Assembly (NCBI GenBank): GCA_934129885.1
Contig: CAKOWU010000002.1
Location: 1-64,000 of the forward strand
DNA length: 64,000 nucleotides
DNA from: an uncultured Bacilli bacterium
GTDB lineage: Bacteria > Bacillota_I > Bacilli_A > RF39 > UBA660
Reading direction: 5' to 3'
In this document: one piece after another, positions 52,641 to 61,205 of the stretch
How positions within the stretch are numbered: the stretch's first letter is position 1
Layout: the number at the start of each line of letters is the position of its first letter
Program-made: the position numbers and the translations under genes
Notes under the pieces: model-generated
What the model was told of the DNA's origin: nothing
Databases searched by the model: none
What the model saw: the letters and a program-made list of their open reading frames with translations, nothing else

Positions 52641-54362
52641 CTATATCTTTTTGTCATAATATTCAAGTAATTTATCATAAATACCTGGTTCTATTTTATT
52701 TAAAGAATTAATTGTAAGTTCTAATGATTTTTTATATTGTCCTTTATTAAATAGTGTTTCTGAATATAATAGATTTTTATCAAGATTTTCAAAATTAGAA
52801 CGATATCTATTGCCGTAGACAATAGCCATTTCAGCGAACATTGCTGTCTTAATCATTTCTTTAGTCTTACTACACAGTTTTAAAGCAAGATCGCGGGCTG
52901 TATCTACTCTGGTATTTAAAGTATCTATAACAAGTGGTTTTCTTCGAAGTTCTTTTACTATTTCTCCCATAGCGTCACTAGCCTCTTTTAACTCTACATA
53001 ATAACTATTAGGTAAAACTGGGAGGTTATAATCATTTACTAAAGCTTTCGCATTTTTTAAAAGAGTACTTACTTCATTTAATTGTCCGCGTGCTCTTACT
53101 TCGTCATCATGCATACCGCCAATAATGTTTATTATTACATCAAGTTTATCTTCGGTTTTAGTTAGTCTATCTGTAAGTAATCCTAATTCCTCGATTAGTT
53201 TTGAATACGCAAAGGTATTATTTTGGGTATGATTTTCTAATGTTTCATAGTCTGTGCTTAACTCTAGAAGTTCTTCTTTTATTTTTTCAAGTGATGCCAT
53301 ATCAACTTCTTCTAGGTCGTATGTTTCGTTTAGATGTTCGAGTTGCCCAAGCATATCAGTAACTATATGATTTGTACTTGTTAGTTTCTTTTTAAATATT
53401 CCTTTATTATTTTCATACTCTACTTTTAAGACTTTTTCTTTTTCAAAGTCTCCAAATAAATCTTCGAAGTATTTATCTAGTACTTTCAAGTCAAAAAGGC
53501 TGTCTTCAAGGTCAAGAACTTTAGCTCTTTCCATAATATCAGTTATCTTTTTATTAGCCTCTTCGATATTAAATTCAACATTTAAATAATCAAGGGGGTA
53601 ACCTTTTTTAGTCATTTTATCATATATTTTTGTTATTTCTTCCATTTTCTTTGGCAAGATACATTCAGAGAGTAAAACGATAGACGGAAGTTCTTCGATA
53701 ACTGTTTCCATGTGTTTTAGCATCTCTTCTATGGCGTTTACGATTGTACTGACTTCTGTGTATTCGTTCTTTTCCATGATATCTTCAAAGTCTTCAAAAC
53801 TTTTATATATGTTATCAAACTGCAGTTCTACATTAGGCGCAAGGTCCATAAAGTCAGACTTTGATTTTACAAAGTTTTCTAAAAGGCCACGATATTTGGC
53901 TTTAAGTTTAGTTATAACGGCTCTATTACGTTCTTCACTATTAGTAACTTCTTTTATCTCATCAAGTAAGAACTCTGACTTTGTACGTATTTTATATATT
54001 TCCATTTCTAGTTTAGCAATTTTATACATAGTACTTTTATAATCAGATTTTGATAATGAGTATTCGGCCTCGATAAGCATATCTGTAATCTTAGGTATCT
54101 TCTCTTCTTTTATTTCTTTTAACCTCTCTCTCCAGTCATCATATAGAACTTCTAATTTTTGATTATTTAAATAAGCTTCTATTTTCGCAAGTTCTGGTCC
54201 AACAGGAGATGTATCTATTTGATTTTTTTGATATTCCAAATCATCAATTATTTTTTTATATTTTTTATTTTTACGACTTTGTATACTATTAAATAGTACG
54301 GCAAAGAATATAATGATTGCCGTAATGGCCGCAAATGCAATTAATAAAGTATTCTTGTCCAT
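52641..54362 (-). CDS. ezrA: Septation ring regulator EzrA
   Basis: A 573-residue protein with an N-terminal membrane helix (about 4-24) and a long cytoplasmic chain of spectrin-like triple helices, matching EzrA in length and layout (starting segment RKNKKYKKIIDDLEYQKNQI, later FVKSKSDFMDLAPNVE). EzrA anchors and limits FtsZ ring assembly and links it to wall synthesis. I chose ATG 54362 because the GTG three codons earlier lies within the AAGGTGA site. Gene pair ezrA-priA reads in the same direction 48 bp apart. Confidence 0.9.
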   Translation of the reverse strand: MDKNTLLIAFAAITAIIIFFAVLFNSIQSRKNKKYKKIIDDLEYQKNQIDTSPVGPELAKIEAYLNNQKLEVLYDDWRERLKEIKEEKIPKITDMLIEAEYSLSKSDYKSTMYKIAKLEMEIYKIRTKSEFLLDEIKEVTNSEERNRAVITKLKAKYRGLLENFVKSKSDFMDLAPNVELQFDNIYKSFEDFEDIMEKNEYTEVSTIVNAIEEMLKHMETVIEELPSIVLLSECILPKKMEEITKIYDKMTKKGYPLDYLNVEFNIEEANKKITDIMERAKVLDLEDSLFDLKVLDKYFEDLFGDFEKEKVLKVEYENNKGIFKKKLTSTNHIVTDMLGQLEHLNETYDLEEVDMASLEKIKEELLELSTDYETLENHTQNNTFAYSKLIEELGLLTDRLTKTEDKLDVIINIIGGMHDDEVRARGQLNEVSTLLKNAKALVNDYNLPVLPNSYYVELKEASDAMGEIVKELRRKPLVIDTLNTRVDTARDLALKLCSKTKEMIKTAMFAEMAIVYGNRYRSNFENLDKNLLYSETLFNKGQYKKSLELTINSLNKIEPGIYDKLLEYYDKKI

Positions 54363-54475
54363 ATTATTCACCTTAATATCATTTTAACATATTTTAAGTA
54401 TTTTTTAAATTATTTTGCCCTAATTTAGAAATTTAAGTTTTGGACTCCACAGTTATATGATTAATATTTGGCGGC

Positions 54476-54502
54476 AAAAAATTAATCCCAGAGGATTAAT
54501 TT
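54476..54502 (-). terminator. Terminator after the second TasA-like gene
   Basis: Minus strand ATTAATCC/GGATTAAT with a 4-nt loop and a run of T. It directly follows the stop at 54506. Confidence 0.75.
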
Positions 54503-54505
54503 GTT

Positions 54506-55966
54506 TTAACTGGTAACCATATATGGGTCAGTGCTAGTTCCTGTGCCTAGTAAAGATATGTTAGAGTTAAGGAAGAATACGGGGGCTACGCCAAGGTTAT
54601 TATCTGTACCAATTGCATAATTTAATCCATTATTATATCCTTTTATAACATATACACCATAATTATTATCTGAACTAGGTGTTATTGTCCAATTTTTACC
54701 TTTAGAAATATTAAATATAAAATTAGTCTTGTTACAAATGTTCAAATTATCAGAATGCCAACTATTAGCGTAAATATTATTACATAATTTGGTATTACTA
54801 TTGGCCTTTACATAATCCGTAACAGACACGAGTCCCACTTTACCTTTCCATTTATACTTTTTTTCATCAACGCAATTATCACTTAAAGATATATTTTCCC
54901 CATAATCAGTTGGGCCTACATTAAAAATATGTGATACAATAATTCTCTTCACATTGTCAGCTAGGTTAGTATAAAAAGTATTGTTCAAATAAATATTTAG
55001 GGAGGCTTCAATACCAGGTAAATTATATTTTTTATTTGTATCATCCTTTATCATGGCAGTTACATTATTTTCATAAAAATCCAAAGTAGTTGTTTTACTT
55101 CCCCATATGTTGCATCCAGCATAACCGGCAGAATTATCGTTATAACAATAATCATCAGTATCACTAGAATGCCTTATTTGTGAAGTGTTACCAGCATTAT
55201 AATTATAAGTGTCATCATAACGTTGATTGATTAAAAAACCATTTTTCATTACTTTTAAAGTATCATCACTCTCAATAGCAATTATTCTATACATGTCATC
55301 ATCTAGTTTGATATAGTTATCAGGACTTGCACCTTTATACACATATCTACCATTTTCTGTACTATCTATATACAAGCCATCGCCAGTAGAGGTGGTTAAG
55401 GCTTTTAAATCATCTATACTTTTACCACTAGTAGTTATTGGTACATCATTTGTTCCGTCACTTTGAGCAAAGTTTAAAGTAACCGTTAGAGATGCATCTA
55501 GATTAGTAGGCTGCATTGTAACTCCATTACTATATGTAACCATTACATGAAGTATTGTACTTTCTCCCTGCTTTAATATTCCCTCTTCTTTTAAACCACT
55601 AGTTGAAAATACTATAGCAGGATTATCTGTTTTATCTAAAGCTATTTTATTAAGTTTAGCATTTAGATTACCTTTATTTTCTACTTTAATATCATAAGTT
55701 ATACTGTCTCCTGGTAATACTAGATTAGTACTAAAGGATGCTGTAAGCCTGTCATATGTAGGAGTACCATTTACTGATGCACTACCAATTTTATTACTTA
55801 TAGATATGTCAGTTATAGATATGTTCCATGAAGTAGACACACTACTAGTACCAGATATTTTCAAACTACTTGAAAAAGCAGTGTATCCTATACCCATTAA
55901 AGCAAGCAATATTAGTAAACCTACTATTAATATATTTTTTCTTCTATATCCTCTTCTCAATGTCAT
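54506..55966 (-). CDS. Second TasA/camelysin-like surface protein with DUF6273-type module
   Basis: A 486-residue paralogue of 40988-42406, sharing long identical blocks (SSLKISGTS, ASFSTNLVLPGDSITY, NKGNLNAKLNKI, YVYKGASPDNYIKLDDDMYR, IIAIESDDTLKVMKNG). A basic start and hydrophobic helix (about 9-29) direct export. The Ig-like domain is followed by the C-terminal module, which carries extra Cys residues. Start is uncertain: two adjacent ATGs (55969, 55966) lie right behind GGTGGAG. The inverted-repeat pair at 55979-56118 is directly upstream, so this copy may be switched. Terminator at 54476. Confidence 0.8.
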   Translation of the reverse strand: MTLRRGYRRKNILIVGLLILLALMGIGYTAFSSSLKISGTSSVSTSWNISITDISISNKIGSASVNGTPTYDRLTASFSTNLVLPGDSITYDIKVENKGNLNAKLNKIALDKTDNPAIVFSTSGLKEEGILKQGESTILHVMVTYSNGVTMQPTNLDASLTVTLNFAQSDGTNDVPITTSGKSIDDLKALTTSTGDGLYIDSTENGRYVYKGASPDNYIKLDDDMYRIIAIESDDTLKVMKNGFLINQRYDDTYNYNAGNTSQIRHSSDTDDYCYNDNSAGYAGCNIWGSKTTTLDFYENNVTAMIKDDTNKKYNLPGIEASLNIYLNNTFYTNLADNVKRIIVSHIFNVGPTDYGENISLSDNCVDEKKYKWKGKVGLVSVTDYVKANSNTKLCNNIYANSWHSDNLNICNKTNFIFNISKGKNWTITPSSDNNYGVYVIKGYNNGLNYAIGTDNNLGVAPVFFLNSNISLLGTGTSTDPYMVTS

Positions 55967-55978
55967 CATCTCCACCAG

Positions 55979-56118
55979 AATTAACGTATAACTGTTAGTT
56001 ATATGTTAAGAATTTGATAAAATTTTACCTTTGGTATAGATAAATTGATCTAGCGGTACCATAAAATGTCTATTTTAGGGTAAAAAAAGAACGCAAAACT
56101 AGCAGTTATACATTAATT
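55979..56118. repeat. 22-bp inverted-repeat pair flanking 96 bp, candidate invertible element
   Basis: Left arm 55979-56000 begins AATTAACGTATAACTG; the right arm 56097-56118, read in reverse complement, begins AATTAATGTATAACTG. 20 of 22 bases match, without gaps. The block sits directly upstream of the surface gene's start at 55966. A perfect small palindrome ATAACT-GTT-AGTTAT lies at 55988-56002. Flipping would change the promoter region or leader of the surface gene. Whether it flips is not known. Confidence 0.5.
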
Positions 56119-56307
56119 ATTGATAAAAACATACCCAATTAATAGATTTATTGGTAACTCTATACCCTGCTACAATGATAACATATGGTATAAGAATAAT
56201 GCAAGTACATTATAGATAAGTTTTTTTGAAAAAAGTTCAAAAACTATGAATTTACCCAAATTGGGGTATTTTTTTGCGTCAATTTATCTAAATTCGTCTT
56301 AGAGAAA

Positions 56308-56354
56308 TTTGGGTAAAACCTCACTTTGACATAAGTTTTTAGATACCATATAGT
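56308..56354 (+). promoter_or_regulatory. Promoter and shared box of Rpn copy 3
   Basis: Box GGGTAAAACCTCACTTTGAC (56311-56330), -35 TTGACA (56326-56331), 17 bp, -10 TATAGT (56349-56354). The start codon 56401 follows with GAAAGGG upstream. The rest of 56119-56307 shows a second partial copy of the box as ACCCAAATTGGGGT (near 56256-56269). Confidence 0.75.
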
Positions 56355-56400
56355 GTGTTTCAGTCAGCTGACAAATTACTTTGAAAGGGCTGAAAAAAAT

Positions 56401-57216
56401 ATGAATGATAAAATACTTGAAGGATATCGTGGCCCTACACCACCATATCTTGATATCGCGCAACCGCGCATAAAACCTTTATTAGAAAAAGTCGATAAGA
56501 ATTATCCAGATAATACTATAACTAAAGAATATTTAAAGTATTTAGACGATACTTATCCCTTTTACCCACTTACTAATGATACTATAATTAAATACTTAGC
56601 CAAAGAAAATCCTAAATGGTTTCTCTGCTTTAATGTGGTTACTTGTCATCTAGGTTTAGGCAAGATAAATGAAGAAATTATCTTCCATGACAAGGAGATA
56701 AGCCACACAAATAAACATAGGAAGAGTTATAACAAAGACTTTTACATCTCTATAGGAAATATAAATATAGATTGCGAGGTTAATAGTCAGTACTATTCCT
56801 CTATTCAAGATAGAAATAACGCTTATATATATTACTCAAAATATATGGACGCTCTGAACAACAAAGACTTAATAGGTTTAAACGATAAAAGTTTTTATCA
56901 ACTAAACCTAAACACTAAAGAGAGAAATAAAGAATACGCCGAAAGAGAATTTATCACAATAGATAAATACACTGGTAAACTTAAAAAGAATGAGGTACAC
57001 GTCTTTGTCAAGTATCTTGAAATGTTCTATAATTATATTATAATCATAATGAAGTAACGGACGAAGTAATCTTTCTAGCAAGCCTCAAAGCCAAAAGTTA
57101 GGAGGAACTATAGTGGTAGAAATGGTAAAAAGTGAGAAATTTTCCAAAGAGTGGTTTACTGAAATTTATGCAGACCAAGTGAAAGAGAAAAATGATAAAC
57201 TACTTAAAGAAGAAGG
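56401..57216 (+). pseudogene. Rpn/PD-(D/E)XK family gene, copy 3, frameshifted
   Basis: The first frame (56401-57057) gives 218 residues: N-terminal domain MNDKILEGYRGPTPPYLDIA, a helical segment (KENPKWFLCFNVVTCHLGLG, shared with copy 2) and the nuclease-like core with DFYISIGNINIDCEVNSQYY. It ends KYLEMFYNYIIIIMK where a repeat of ATTAT shifts the frame. Past it, IFLASLKAKS and later SEKFSKEWFTEIYADQVKEK can be read to about 57212, but with a 60-bp deletion and without a tail. Copy 2 carries the same frameshift. The N-terminal frame is long enough to be translated, so a shortened product is possible. Confidence 0.75.
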
Positions 57217-57328
57217 AGCATTAGAAAAACACCTCCTTTTGAAGGTGTATTCTATCATAAATTAGACTTTTTTTGAATGTCTACCCTAAAGGGTGCATTT
57301 CAATAACGCTTGTGGCTCTTTTTTGACT

Positions 57329-57357
57329 ATATAAAATTCACTATATTTTGGTGTAGT
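57329..57357 (+). repeat. 29-bp dispersed repeat, copy 3
   Basis: Ungapped match to the copies at 14882 and 20668. It lies about 110 bp past the Rpn remnant, in the same orientation relative to it as copy 2. A small hairpin ACACCT/AGGTGT (about 57226-57250) precedes it; otherwise the spacer 57217-57368 is empty. Confidence 0.6.
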
Positions 57358-57368
57358 TATAAAATTAA

Positions 57369-58343
57369 TTACATAAATGATTTTCTTACAATATAGTCTA
57401 CTTCTTCTTTTAAATATAATTTAATAGTCGCCTCCTTAGTAAACCTAATAAACCCAAGTCCTTTTATAATCAAATCTTCTTTTGGTTTTATATTTATAAT
57501 ATATTCTTTTAAATTATTCTTTTCATGCACTTCTTTATATACCCTTGTAATATTTAAACTATTAGACATATATATAATTAAACTATTGCTTTGGCTTATA
57601 TAAATTCTAGCAATACTATCAATATGAATTGTTTGAGGCGTTTTAATCTGAATATTTATAGGTCTTATTTCCTTTTTGGGTAATATCTTATTTAAAAGTT
57701 TACTATGAATATTTATAATACTTCCCTCATCTAATAATCCAGGGGTATCTATCATTACAAGATTATCATTTATCCTTGTTTCTATAAGATTAAGTGTCGT
57801 AGATGGTAAATTACTTGTAGTTATATAATTATTATTATTACCATAACTCTTTATAAAAGAATTTATCAAAGTACTTTTACCAGCATTCGTATAACCAATT
57901 ATATATACTCTTTCACTTTTCTTATATCTATTTATAGCGGCATATAACTCATCTAAATGATAATTGTTTCTAGCACCCACAATTAATCTTTCTTTAATAT
58001 TAAGATTTAATTTTATCGTTTGAAGTAGCCTTGTCTCATCTATATTTCTTGGAATAATATCTCTTTTAGATATCACTAATATTATATCATTCTTTATCTT
58101 TAAAGTTTGAAGATGCTGCAAATTCAAAAAATCCGTCACAAGCACTACAAGATTATCTTCCTGCTCAATCCTTTTTAATATTTGTTTGTAATAAATATTA
58201 TCTTTATCTATATATTCGTATTCATTATAGTGTCTTATCTTAAAGCATCTGCTGCATAACTTATTATTTATATTTTGTGTATAGCCTTCTTGCGTCTTTT
58301 CTGTATTTTGAAGAATCGCACCGCATCCTATACACTTAGTCAT
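57369..58343 (-). CDS. yqeH: Ribosome assembly GTPase YqeH
   Basis: A 324-residue circularly permuted GTPase needed for 30S subunit assembly. The N-terminal zinc finger is CIGCGAILQ...CSRCFKIRHY. The G motifs run in permuted order: G4 SKRD, G5, then G1 GYTNAGKST, G2, and G3 DTPG. The C-terminal half is the family's RNA-binding region. It overlaps yqeG by 8 bp (ATGACTAA), matching the yqeG-yqeH order of Bacillota. Confidence 0.95.
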   Translation of the reverse strand: MTKCIGCGAILQNTEKTQEGYTQNINNKLCSRCFKIRHYNEYEYIDKDNIYYKQILKRIEQEDNLVVLVTDFLNLQHLQTLKIKNDIILVISKRDIIPRNIDETRLLQTIKLNLNIKERLIVGARNNYHLDELYAAINRYKKSERVYIIGYTNAGKSTLINSFIKSYGNNNNYITTSNLPSTTLNLIETRINDNLVMIDTPGLLDEGSIINIHSKLLNKILPKKEIRPINIQIKTPQTIHIDSIARIYISQSNSLIIYMSNSLNITRVYKEVHEKNNLKEYIINIKPKEDLIIKGLGFIRFTKEATIKLYLKEEVDYIVRKSFM

Positions 58344-58857
58344 AATATTCTCCTTTATTAAATAAATTTTGTAAAGAAAGTTTACTCATTATCTTACTCT
58401 CCTTTTTTCTATTGAATTTGGTTATAAATATATCATTATCATTAATTGGATTTACTAAAATAGTAGTTATGCCAAAAGTATTGCCCCCTACAACATCAGT
58501 AAGTATCTGATCACCTATAATCGCCATCTCGGATTTCTGATAACCAGTACGTTTGAGTATCTTTTTAAAAGCCCTTTGTAATGGCTTAAAAGCCAAATAT
58601 ATACCATCTATATTAAAATACTTCGTATATTTGCGTACCTTCTTACGCGGACTATTAGAAAAAATAATTACTTCAAAACCTTTTTGTTTCAAACCTATAA
58701 TTAATTTTTTGGCCTTGATATGTTCATCATTTTTATCTGTCGATATCAGTGTATTATCCAAATCAAACAAAATACATTTAATACCTCTATTTAAAAGTTT
58801 TGAATAATCAATAGTATATATACTCTTTTGATATATTTTAGGAATATATTTATTCAC
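58336..58857 (-). CDS. yqeG: HAD-family phosphatase YqeG
   Basis: A 173-residue HAD hydrolase of the YqeG/GEP4 family. Motif I is FDLDNTL (nucleophile Asp), motif II SNSPRKKV, motif III AFKPLQRAFKKIL, and motif IV IGDQILTDVVGG. Members act on phosphatidylglycerophosphate or small phosphates. It overlaps the start of yqeH. No good ribosome site is visible, but AGGTGGT lies upstream of the ATG. Confidence 0.93.
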   Translation of the reverse strand: MNKYIPKIYQKSIYTIDYSKLLNRGIKCILFDLDNTLISTDKNDEHIKAKKLIIGLKQKGFEVIIFSNSPRKKVRKYTKYFNIDGIYLAFKPLQRAFKKILKRTGYQKSEMAIIGDQILTDVVGGNTFGITTILVNPINDNDIFITKFNRKKESKIMSKLSLQNLFNKGEYYD

Positions 58858-58925
58858 TTTAATACCACCTCTTCTCGCAATATAATATCATATTTAAATG
58901 CTTACCTGCAATATCAATCTTATCA

Positions 58926-59249
58926 TTAATTATCCATTTCTATATCAAAATCTAATAACTTATCACAAACACTTTCATATAAATTTTGTTCATGCCAAAT
59001 AGCATCAATCAAAAACATCTTATCGTTCTCATATTCCCTTAAACCGCTTAAATAATAAGCCTTATCATCACTTTTAGAAATAAAAGAAGATGTATCAAAT
59101 ATTGCTTTTGTCTGATTACTAGACAGCCTACTGCCTTCTATCTTATTTGAATTATAAGAAAAGTTAACTTATGAATAATGATAAATATTACCTTTAAATT
59201 TAGATTTTTTCTGACTAATCAGTTCATTTTTTATCTTATCTATACTCAT
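58926..59249 (-). pseudogene. Fic-family gene remnant (N-terminal part)
   Basis: Read leftwards from ATG 59249: a short start MSIDKIKNELISQKKSKFKG, then NIYHYS, a TAA, and VNFSYNSNKIEGSRLSSNQTKAIFD. The last stretch is the N-terminal Fic signature (S/T-x-NSNKIEGSxLxxxQT). The TAA stands where Gln (CAA) is usual, a single-base nonsense change. After FDTSSFI, the sequence runs on to an unrelated-looking end at 58926. The HPFxxGNGR motif is missing. The Fic C-terminal fragment at 13153 is from the same family. Confidence 0.75.
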
Positions 59250-59347
59250 GAAATAGCATTCCTTTTTAGTAACTTAATCTTTTTATCTATAATGATTATA
59301 ACATACGAAAAGACATTTATTACAAAATGCCTTATATATCATTAATA

Positions 59348-59920
59348 TTAATGCGAATAACGATGCGTTATCTTCTTCGTATAATGTTTACCAAATTCAA
59401 AACCATAACTTTTAAGAGGAATAGATAATATAGCCTGCACAAAATTGTTAGAAACGGTCTTGTAATTATATTTATTTAACCCAATAGAGTCCACTAAAAC
59501 CTTGTACATCCCGTATCTACTAGCAAATATCATATCAAGAAAAACAGAATCACCAATAAATACCGTATTACTAGCTGTATTATTTTCATCAAATGCTTTT
59601 CTAACAAACGGATAAGCATACGGTGTTGGCTTATATGCCTTTGCGACATAAGGTGTTTCTAAAATATCGGCGACAGGCTTTACCCTTCTATTACTACCAT
59701 TAGAAACCAAACATGTCTTAAAACAATAATCATTTTTTACCATATCAAAAAGTTCTATAAGTTCTGGTGTTACATCTATATCATCAGAGGGAAGTAAGGT
59801 ATCATCCACATCAAATATAATATATTTAATTCCAGAATTATAAATATTTTCATAATTAACATCATAAATGGTGGGTACATAAACATCGGGAACAGAACGC
59901 TCTATTATTTTCGATTTCAT
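59348..59920 (-). CDS. HAD-family phosphatase, YqeG-like
   Basis: A 190-residue HAD hydrolase, a relative of the YqeG gene upstream: nucleophile motif FDVDDTLLPSD, motif II LVSNGSNRRV, KAYKPTPYAYPFVRKAF, and IGDSVFLDMIFASRYG. Its N-terminal segment SVPDVYVPTIYDVNYENIYNSG matches YqeG (KYIPKIYQKSIYTIDYSKLL). It probably arose by old duplication. The C-terminus has an extra ~25 residues. ATG 59920 has GGTGGAG upstream; a GTG four codons earlier lies inside that site. Substrate unknown. Confidence 0.85.
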   Translation of the reverse strand: MKSKIIERSVPDVYVPTIYDVNYENIYNSGIKYIIFDVDDTLLPSDDIDVTPELIELFDMVKNDYCFKTCLVSNGSNRRVKPVADILETPYVAKAYKPTPYAYPFVRKAFDENNTASNTVFIGDSVFLDMIFASRYGMYKVLVDSIGLNKYNYKTVSNNFVQAILSIPLKSYGFEFGKHYTKKITHRYSH

Positions 59921-59980
59921 AAACATCTCCACCTATATTATAGCACACAATTCATACATAATCCAAATTCAAAATCATAA

Positions 59981-61135
59981 CTAAACATTTATATCGCCAG
60001 TAAATATATCCTTTAAATTACGTAAATAAAGTTCTAGTATACTGGCTTTTTTTATATCTTTTGAAACAGTTAGATCCACCGTCCTAATTACTTTTTTACT
60101 CTCTTTAATTTTTAAATTTCCAACTACATCACCCTTTTTAATTGGGGCCTTTAACTCTTTCAAATTAACCTCATAAGTAGTGTTTTTTGACTTTTCAGTC
60201 TTCTTTTTTAAAACTGTAGCTTCTTCCTTTGGCACAATAGTAGCATATTTATCTTTGCCCTTATCTATCTCGTACTTGCCAATAGTCTTCGTATTCTTAA
60301 GTAAATTTTCTGTCTTATACTGTGCGAAAGAATAATCAAGCATTGAACTTATTTCAGCATTTCTAGTCTTACTATCAGGTTCTCCCATAACAACCGCAAT
60401 TATACGCATATTGTTCTTCTTTGCTGTCGCCGTTATGCAGTATCCAGCATCCTCTGTATATCCTGTCTTAAGGCCATCTACGCCGTCATAAAACCTAACC
60501 AGTTTATTTGTGTTAACAAGCCATATCTTCTTATCGGTACCCTCTCTTAAATAATCTTCATAAACCGAAGTAAACGTAAGAACCTTCTCATGTTTCACAA
60601 GTTCCCTCGCAATAGTGCTCATATCTCTCGCACTTGAATAATGTCCTTCAGTATCTAAACCATGCGGCGTCTTAAAATATGTATTCTTTAACTTAAGTTT
60701 TTGGGCCTTTGCATTCATCATCTTAACAAATTCATCTTCCGTTCCTGCGATAGCTTCCGCAAGTGCCACCACCGCATCATTACCACTAGCAATGGAAACT
60801 CCTTTAAACAAATCTTTTACCGTCATCTGTTCACCAGTTTCCAGTAAAATCTGACTTCCACCCATGCTAGAAGCATTTTCACTAACAGTTATCTTTTGAT
60901 TCCATGAGATATTTCCTTGCTCTATAGCTTCCATTATCAAAAGCATACTCATCATCTTTGTCATACTCGCAGGTTCCAACTTTTCATCAGAATTTTTTTC
61001 AAAAATAACCTCACCTGTGGACGCTTCAATTATAATTGCTGATTTAGCATTTTGAGCTAATGATGTATCTTCTGCTTTCGCAGATGGAATAATAAATATA
61101 GAAAGTAGCACAAGCCATAAATATATTTTTTTCAT
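59981..61135 (-). CDS. dacA: D-alanyl-D-alanine carboxypeptidase (PBP5/DacA family)
   Basis: A 384-residue low-molecular-weight PBP that trims the terminal D-Ala of wall stem peptides. Signal peptide (1-21, ending SAKA), then the three active-site motifs ASMTK, SGNDA and LKTGYT. The C-terminal PBP5-type beta domain (about 285-360) and an amphipathic membrane anchor (SILELYLRNLKDIFTG) complete it. It could be vegetative DacA or sporulation DacF; the sequence does not decide. I chose ATG 61135 (GGGGTGAGACT upstream); the longer frame overlaps serS and the terminator. Confidence 0.94.
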   Translation of the reverse strand: MKKIYLWLVLLSIFIIPSAKAEDTSLAQNAKSAIIIEASTGEVIFEKNSDEKLEPASMTKMMSMLLIMEAIEQGNISWNQKITVSENASSMGGSQILLETGEQMTVKDLFKGVSIASGNDAVVALAEAIAGTEDEFVKMMNAKAQKLKLKNTYFKTPHGLDTEGHYSSARDMSTIARELVKHEKVLTFTSVYEDYLREGTDKKIWLVNTNKLVRFYDGVDGLKTGYTEDAGYCITATAKKNNMRIIAVVMGEPDSKTRNAEISSMLDYSFAQYKTENLLKNTKTIGKYEIDKGKDKYATIVPKEEATVLKKKTEKSKNTTYEVNLKELKAPIKKGDVVGNLKIKESKKVIRTVDLTVSKDIKKASILELYLRNLKDIFTGDINV

Positions 61136-61171
61136 AGTCTCACCCCTACTTAAAAAATATGTAAATAAAAT

Positions 61172-61200
61172 AAAGAGTATGACACCTTTCATACTCTTAA
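61172..61200 (-). terminator. Terminator between serS and dacA
   Basis: AAGAGTATGA / TCATACTCTT, a 10-bp stem with a 6-nt loop, then on the minus strand TTATTTTATTT. It should keep the serS T-box transcript apart from dacA. Confidence 0.8.
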
Positions 61201-61205
61201 AAATA

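Noticed and set aside
52641..54362. The 576-residue coiled-coil protein as an SMC-like or phage tail protein
   Set aside because: The single N-terminal membrane helix, length and spectrin-like pattern fit EzrA, and it lacks ATPase motifs.
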